A stretch of 9,542 bases of DNA from an uncultured Treponema sp. GTDB taxonomy: Bacteria; Spirochaetota; Spirochaetia; Treponematales; Treponemataceae. Below are positions 5,481 to 9,542 of the stretch, one piece after another. A program made the translations under genes and the position numbers. The notes under the pieces are model-generated. The model saw only the letters and a program-made list of their open reading frames with translations. It was not told the DNA's origin and ran no database searches. Where the stretch lies: contig CAJPPE010000040.1 in assembly GCA_905372345.1 (NCBI GenBank), positions 1-9,542 on the forward strand, read 5' to 3'. How positions within the stretch are numbered: the first letter of the stretch is position 1; every line of letters begins with the position of its first letter.

Positions 5481-6230
5481 ATGGTTTATTTTGTAGGGGC
5501 AGGTCCGGGGGATCCGGATTTAATTACAATAAAAGGGCGTAAGCTGATTGAAAAAGCCGATATAATTATTTATGCGGGCTCTTTGGTTTCAGCGGAGCAT
5601 CTCACATTTGCAACGCCTAATTGTAAAACTTATAATTCGGCTTCAATGACTCTTGAAGAAGTTATCAAAGTTATGGAGGAAAACCGCAATGCTCTGATTG
5701 TGAGGCTTCACACCGGCGACCCTTCAATTTATGGGGCTGTCAGGGAACAGATGGATGAACTTGATAAACTCAGGATAGACTATGAGGTTATCCCTGGCGT
5801 GAGCTCTTGTACGGCTGCGGCGGCGGCAATCAAAAAAGAGTTCACCCTTCCCGATGTAAGCCAGACAATTATTCTAACCCGTATAGAAGGCCGCACACCC
5901 GTTCCTCAGGAGGAAAAGCTGGCAGCTCTTGCAGCACACAAGGCCTCGATGGCGATTTTTTTGTCGGTGCAAAATATAGAAAATGTAGTTGCAGAACTTC
6001 TTAAAGGCTATAAGGATGAAGCTACCCCCGCTGCCGTAATTTACAAGGCGACTTGGGAAGATCAAGAAATAATAACAGGCACCCTCGGCGATATTGCTCA
6101 AAAAGTGAAGAAGGCCGGTATAAACAAAACGGCACAAATCTTGGTAGGGAATTTTATTGCAGGAGATTATAAAAGGTCTCAGCTTTACAATCCTAAATTT
6201 TCTCACGAATTTAGAAAAGCGGAAAAATGA
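5481..6230 (+). CDS. cobM: Cobalt-precorrin-4 C11-methyltransferase
   Basis: A 249-residue SAM-dependent tetrapyrrole methyltransferase (CobM/CbiF) that methylates C11 of (cobalt-)precorrin-4 in corrin ring synthesis. The typical two-domain motifs are present: GAGPGDPDLIT (6-16) at the N-terminus, RLHTGDPSIYGA (75-86) and VIPGVSSCTAAAA (103-115) around the SAM site, and LTRIEGRTPVP (132-142), the signature that separates CobM/CbiF from its sister methyltransferases. The length is normal for the family. The start has AAGGA 5 bases upstream and a good promoter. The stop overlaps the cbiG start by four bases (ATGA). Together with the downstream cbiG, this points to the anaerobic, early-cobalt pathway (CbiF role). 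No other cobalamin gene is in the window, and the 110-base region upstream is too short for a cobalamin riboswitch. Confidence 0.95.
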   Translation: MVYFVGAGPGDPDLITIKGRKLIEKADIIIYAGSLVSAEHLTFATPNCKTYNSASMTLEEVIKVMEENRNALIVRLHTGDPSIYGAVREQMDELDKLRIDYEVIPGVSSCTAAAAAIKKEFTLPDVSQTIILTRIEGRTPVPQEEKLAALAAHKASMAIFLSVQNIENVVAELLKGYKDEATPAAVIYKATWEDQEIITGTLGDIAQKVKKAGINKTAQILVGNFIAGDYKRSQLYNPKFSHEFRKAEK

Positions 6231-7270
6231 AAAAAATAGCAGTTTATTCCTTCACCGAAAAAGGAAATTTATTGGGAGAAAAATTATCAGGCTTGGAAGA
6301 TGATTTTATAATCGATCATTTTTATAATGCAAAAACAGCTGGAGGAATCCGCTCCCTTATTCCCGATGATTTTAAAAATCGGGATGCTCTTATTTTTATT
6401 TCTTCTACCGGTATTGCCGTCCGCATGATAAAGGATTACATAAAGGATAAAACCCAAGACCCTGCGGTGCTTGTAATCGATGATTTGGGGCGTTTTGTAA
6501 TTTCGCTTTTGTCGGGTCACTTGGGCGGGGCCAATGCTCTTACCGAAAAAATTGCAAAGGCTCTTGGGGCAGTGAGTGTAATTACAACGGCTTCCGACGG
6601 CCGGAATATAGAAGCCGTCGACTTGTTTGCTCAAAAAAACAATTATGCTATTTTATCTATGGAAGATGCAAAGGTAATTACCTCCCTCATGGTAGACGGA
6701 AAAGCTATAGGCTTTTGTTCCGAAGATAAGGCAGCTCCGATAGATTATCCCCATCTTTTTATTTTACAAGAAAAAGATTTTAATTCGCACTTAAAGGCTT
6801 TAACCGAAGAAAAAAAACTCGAAGGTCTTATCATCGTTTCAAATAAAAAAAGAGAAACCGTATCGGCTTTAAGCCGGTTTTTGCCCATCGTTCACTTGGT
6901 TCCTAAAAATTTAAACTTAGGGATAGGCTTAAAAAAAGGAGTGGATAAAGAAACCGTTGCCGAGGCGGTAAAAAAAGCCCTCGATTCAATAAACAAGGAT
7001 TTAATAGCCGTTAAAGCGATAGCTTCGATAGACTTAAAACAAAACGAAAAAGGCTTGCTTGAATTTGCAAAAGAATTAAAAATAAGCCCCGTCTTTTTTT
7101 CTAAAAGCCAAATAGAACAAATAGAAGATAATTTTGAAAAGTCTGAGTTTGTAAAAAAGACCGTCGGAGTTTACAATGTTTCGGCCCCTTCCGCCTTCCT
7201 CCTCGGAGGCAAAATAATTTTAGATAAGTTTAAACACGAGGGCGTAACCGTTTCGGTCGCGGAAGAATAA
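6227..7270 (+). CDS. cbiG: Cobalt-precorrin-5A hydrolase CbiG
   Basis: A 347-residue enzyme of the anaerobic cobalamin pathway. It opens the delta-lactone of cobalt-precorrin-5A and releases the C20 carbon as acetaldehyde, giving cobalt-precorrin-5B. The N-terminal domain shows FISSTGIAVRMI (57-68) and DDLGRFVISLLSGHLGGA (85-102), both typical of CbiG. A middle region (about 125-220) is followed by the CobE/CbiG C-terminal domain with LGIGLKKGV (231-239), ASIDLKQNEKGLLEFAKEL (266-284) and a final VGVYNVSAPSA...GVTVSVAE block. The protein is full length with both domains. It begins within the cobM stop by a four-base overlap, with only a weak GGA upstream, so translation is coupled. It uses the product of CobM directly, so the pair encodes consecutive steps. 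CbiG is absent from the aerobic pathway, which supports an anaerobic host. Confidence 0.95.
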   Translation: MKKIAVYSFTEKGNLLGEKLSGLEDDFIIDHFYNAKTAGGIRSLIPDDFKNRDALIFISSTGIAVRMIKDYIKDKTQDPAVLVIDDLGRFVISLLSGHLGGANALTEKIAKALGAVSVITTASDGRNIEAVDLFAQKNNYAILSMEDAKVITSLMVDGKAIGFCSEDKAAPIDYPHLFILQEKDFNSHLKALTEEKKLEGLIIVSNKKRETVSALSRFLPIVHLVPKNLNLGIGLKKGVDKETVAEAVKKALDSINKDLIAVKAIASIDLKQNEKGLLEFAKELKISPVFFSKSQIEQIEDNFEKSEFVKKTVGVYNVSAPSAFLLGGKIILDKFKHEGVTVSVAEE

Positions 7271-7285
7271 AGAATAAGACGGCTC

Positions 7286-7315
7286 TTTTCAAAATCATAG
7301 ATAATCTGATATAAT
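7286..7315 (+). promoter_or_regulatory. Promoter of the glycosylase-like gene
   Basis: TGATATAAT (7307-7315) is a perfect extended -10 (TGn plus TATAAT), with TTTTCA (7286-7291, 4/6 match to TTGACA) 18 bases before the TATAAT. The predicted start near 7322 is only about three bases before the ATG at 7325, and there is no SD. This again suggests a leaderless mRNA, here probably also carrying the MATE gene. Confidence 0.6.
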
Positions 7316-7324
7316 ATCCTGCCG

Positions 7325-8140
7325 ATGGAAAAAGATAAATGGAATGCTTTTTGTAAATTTAAAAGCGAGTATAAAAACGAGTGTATGCATTACCTTGATA
7401 TTTTAGGGTATAAATATAAGGAACCTTCTTTAGAAAACTGTGCCGCCCAATCTTTTAAAAAAGAGAATGCTTCATTTTTTAAGGAGGGCTTGGCTGTGCT
7501 TCAAGAAGAGGCGGCTTTAGCGGGTAAAACGCCTCCCTATCCTGTAGAAACTCCGATTGTGTATAATCATGCTTGGGATTCGATTAGTCAATATGATGAA
7601 ATTAAGCTCATCGTTATAGGCGATAATCCGGGGAAAAATGAGCAGCTTCATAAAAATCAAAAATATCTTGTGGGTCTTGCAGGAAAGATTGCAGATAACT
7701 TCTTTAAAAAAAATCCCTCGTTCGGAATCGATTTTAGAAAAAATGTTATCATCCTAAACAAAACGCCCATTCATACGGCAAAGACAAAGCAGCTGGATTA
7801 TATTTTAAAAAAAGATGCGGACGGTTCTTTTAAAAAATTTTATGAAGAGTCTCAAATTTTTACAGCTCAAAAAACGGCTGAGCTTCAAAAAAAACTGGGC
7901 TGCCCAATTTGGCTTGTGGGCTACAGCGAGCTTAAGCCCCGATGTTTATTTTATGCTTATGCAAATGAGATGAAGAATTTATATGCGGATAAAAAAGAAC
8001 CGCAAATTTTTCTTTATCAGCACTTTTCTATGAACAGATTTTTGATTGACCTAAAAGATAATTATGACCAAAGTCTCAGCCTTGAAGAAAACTTATCTCT
8101 TTTAGGAATAAAGCATCGAAATGAAATTCTACATTTTTAA
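7325..8140 (+). CDS. Uracil-DNA-glycosylase-superfamily-like protein
   Basis: A 271-residue soluble protein with marks of the UDG superfamily, which removes damaged bases (typically uracil) from DNA. After a family-specific N-terminus of about 90 residues, the strand LIVIGDNPGKNEQ (95-107) matches the catalytic-loop motif seen as GxxPGxxE or GxNPG in family 4 and MUG-type enzymes. VIILNKTPIHT (141-151) fits the conserved core strand with Asn and Pro. YQHFSMNRF (231-239) takes the place of the C-terminal His-Pro-Ser loop that enters the DNA minor groove. The match is recognisable but divergent, so activity on uracil is not certain; it could be a glycosylase for another lesion or an inactive relative. 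The ATG is preceded by an extended -10 box and no SD. The stop is 21 bases before the MATE gene. Confidence 0.7.
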   Translation: MEKDKWNAFCKFKSEYKNECMHYLDILGYKYKEPSLENCAAQSFKKENASFFKEGLAVLQEEAALAGKTPPYPVETPIVYNHAWDSISQYDEIKLIVIGDNPGKNEQLHKNQKYLVGLAGKIADNFFKKNPSFGIDFRKNVIILNKTPIHTAKTKQLDYILKKDADGSFKKFYEESQIFTAQKTAELQKKLGCPIWLVGYSELKPRCLFYAYANEMKNLYADKKEPQIFLYQHFSMNRFLIDLKDNYDQSLSLEENLSLLGIKHRNEILHF

Positions 8141-8143
8141 TAC

Positions 8144-8150
8144 GGAGGAG
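8144..8150 (+). promoter_or_regulatory. Distant Shine-Dalgarno of the MATE gene
   Basis: GGAGGAG lies 11 bases before the ATG at 8162, longer than the usual 5-9. The in-frame codons between them are GCT, TGG, AAA and CTT, none of which is a start codon, so the ATG stands despite the long spacing. Confidence 0.6.
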
Positions 8151-8161
8151 CTTGGAAACTT

Positions 8162-9542
8162 ATGACTGTAAATTCAAAACCGGTTGTAAATCTAAAATCG
8201 GTATTTTCAGATAAATCTTTTTTAAAAAACTTATTTATAATTGCCGTGCCTATAATATTGCAAAATTTTATAAGCTCCTTTGTAAATATTTTAGACACGA
8301 TAATGATAGGCCGTTTGGGCACTATTGAACTTGCAGCCGTAGGACTTGGCAATCAGTTGTTTTTTTTATTGAACTTGATTTTGTACGGCATAGGTTCGGG
8401 CGGCATGGTCTTTACCGCTCAATTTTGGGGCAAAAAAGATTTTAACGGCTTACAAAAAACCTTTGCCCTTTCTCTTATCGTTGCAGTTTTTTTCAGTGCT
8501 CTCTTTACCTTGGCCTGCACTATTTTCCCAAAAGAAATTTTATCCCTCTATTCAAAAGATGCGGCCGTAATTGAAAAGGGAGTAGACTACCTCGGCATTT
8601 CGGCATTTTGCTTTTTGCCCTTTGCGGTAAACTTTATTTTTATGATTACCCTCCGTTCTATAGAAAAGGTAAGGGTAGCGGTTGGGGCAACGCTCGTTTC
8701 ACTTTTTGTAAACCTTATACTGAATGCCGTTTTGATTTTCGGTTTGTTGGGCTTCCCCGCACTCGGAGTTAAGGGGGCGGCTATTGCAACGGTGGCTTCC
8801 AGAGTCGCCGAGCTTATCATTCTTTTTTCCGTAACAAAGAAAAAGAAATATCCCATACTCGGAAAACTCAAAAATCATTTTGACTTTGATTTTAAATTTA
8901 TAAGACAATACTTTGCGATAGTTATGCCGGTTCTAATAAACGAATCTTTGTGGTCTTTAGGTATTACCTTTCATCATAAGATATTTGCAGGAATCGGCAC
9001 TTTTGCATATACCGCGTTCAATATAACCGTTACGGTTTCAATGTTGACATGGGTTATTTTTATAGGCTTCGGAAACGGAGTCAGCGTTTTAATAGGGAAA
9101 AAAATCGGAGAGAGAAATTACGATGAGGCAAAAACTTATGCGGCAAAGGTTTCAATCTTTGTGCCCTTTGTTGCCGTTTTTGTCGGTGCTATGCTAATTC
9201 CGATTTCGTATTTGACTCCGATTTTCTTTAATGTAGAAACAGTAGTCTTACAGACCGTTATGAAGCTTTTTATAATTTTAGCCTGTTGTTATCCCTTAAA
9301 AGCTTTTAACATGTGTATGCTTGTCGGTATTCTAAGAGCGGGAGGCGATACCCGTTTCGGTATAATCTGCGATACGGCGGTTATGTGGTGTGTTTCCATT
9401 CCTCTGGCATATTCTTTGTCGGTTTATACTTCTATTCCGGCATGGGGAATTTATATTTGTCTTTTTAGCGAAGAACCTTTTAAGTCACTTTTAGGTCTTT
9501 GGCGTATCAGGTCAGGTAAATGGCTCCGCTCGGTTACGGATT
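8162..9542 (+). CDS. MATE-family efflux transporter, 3' end cut by window
   Basis: An open frame of 460 codons runs to the window end without a stop. It encodes an integral membrane protein with about twelve hydrophobic segments, the pattern of MATE (multidrug and toxic compound extrusion) transporters, which export cationic drugs or metabolites using a sodium or proton gradient. Residues 45-64 (DTIMIGRLGTIELAAVG followed by LGN) form the conserved loop after helix 1. The half-repeat counterpart region around 270-310 and LRAGGDTRFG (391-400) before the last helices are also typical. MATE proteins are usually about 450 residues, and the reading here already reaches a charged tail (RSGKWLRSVTD), so probably only a few codons are missing. 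The gene follows the glycosylase-like gene by 21 bases with no terminator, so the two are likely co-transcribed. Substrate is unknown; NorM and DinF subtypes cannot be separated with certainty by eye. Confidence 0.92.
   Translation, partial: MTVNSKPVVNLKSVFSDKSFLKNLFIIAVPIILQNFISSFVNILDTIMIGRLGTIELAAVGLGNQLFFLLNLILYGIGSGGMVFTAQFWGKKDFNGLQKTFALSLIVAVFFSALFTLACTIFPKEILSLYSKDAAVIEKGVDYLGISAFCFLPFAVNFIFMITLRSIEKVRVAVGATLVSLFVNLILNAVLIFGLLGFPALGVKGAAIATVASRVAELIILFSVTKKKKYPILGKLKNHFDFDFKFIRQYFAIVMPVLINESLWSLGITFHHKIFAGIGTFAYTAFNITVTVSMLTWVIFIGFGNGVSVLIGKKIGERNYDEAKTYAAKVSIFVPFVAVFVGAMLIPISYLTPIFFNVETVVLQTVMKLFIILACCYPLKAFNMCMLVGILRAGGDTRFGIICDTAVMWCVSIPLAYSLSVYTSIPAWGIYICLFSEEPFKSLLGLWRIRSGKWLRSVTD

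Noticed and set aside
5874..6634. Minus-strand open frames opposite cobM and cbiG
   Set aside because: They are antisense shadows of two well-conserved genes, with no family motifs and no ribosome binding sites.
7271..7324. A terminator between cbiG and the glycosylase-like gene
   Set aside because: No stem with a following T run could be found in these 54 bases; read-through from cbiG is possible.
8137..8908. Minus-strand open frames opposite the MATE gene
   Set aside because: The plus strand encodes a continuous MATE protein with clear motifs through this region; the antisense frames have no recognisable features.

Overview
The window is AT-rich, with tightly packed genes, very short intergenic gaps and several 1-8 base overlaps. 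The gene set suggests a spirochaete, most likely an oral Treponema of the T. denticola kind. It has an AgrA/LytTR-type regulator with a small GHKL kinase, a chromosomal parA-parB pair, a TIGR02757/DUF2400 protein (a family known mostly from spirochaetes and a few other groups) and anaerobic-type cobalamin genes. The genus is inferred from protein flavour and base composition. No rRNA or other diagnostic marker is present.

Layout. 1-1233 (+): the end of a LytTR response regulator gene, overlapping by one base a short histidine kinase gene. 1234-1425: a gap with a weak terminator-like structure, an extended -10 promoter and a small structured leader. 1426-2343 (+): a sugar-nucleotidyltransferase-like protein. 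5370-2319 (-): a four-gene, probably single-transcript run of parA, parB, a protein with a lysine-rich histone-H1-like tail, and a TIGR02757 protein. Its last gene ends 25 bases inside the convergent nucleotidyltransferase gene. 5371-5480: a compact divergent promoter region. 5481-7270 (+): cobM/cbiF and cbiG, overlapping by four bases and encoding consecutive steps of corrin ring synthesis. 7325-8140 (+): a divergent uracil-DNA-glycosylase-like protein. 8162 to the window end (+): a MATE-family transporter that is open to the last base and probably lacks only its last few codons.

How the genes work together. The two-component pair should form one phosphorelay. ParA and ParB should drive chromosome segregation, and the two genes translationally chained behind them are candidates for chromosome-related roles. 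CobM methylates C11 of the corrin precursor, and CbiG then opens the lactone ring of the product. The glycosylase-like protein and the transporter are 21 bases apart and probably share a promoter, but no functional link is evident.

The points most worth following up are: (i) the histone-tail protein and the TIGR02757 protein inside the parAB operon, the latter with an OGG1-like Asp motif; (ii) two genes whose -10 box lies only 8-9 bases before the start codon, implying leaderless mRNAs; (iii) an isolated cobM-cbiG pair; (iv) a histidine kinase with essentially no sensor domain; (v) a possible SD-masking leader on the nucleotidyltransferase. I saw no mobile element, CRISPR array, tRNA or rRNA, and no gene-free stretch over 300 bases.
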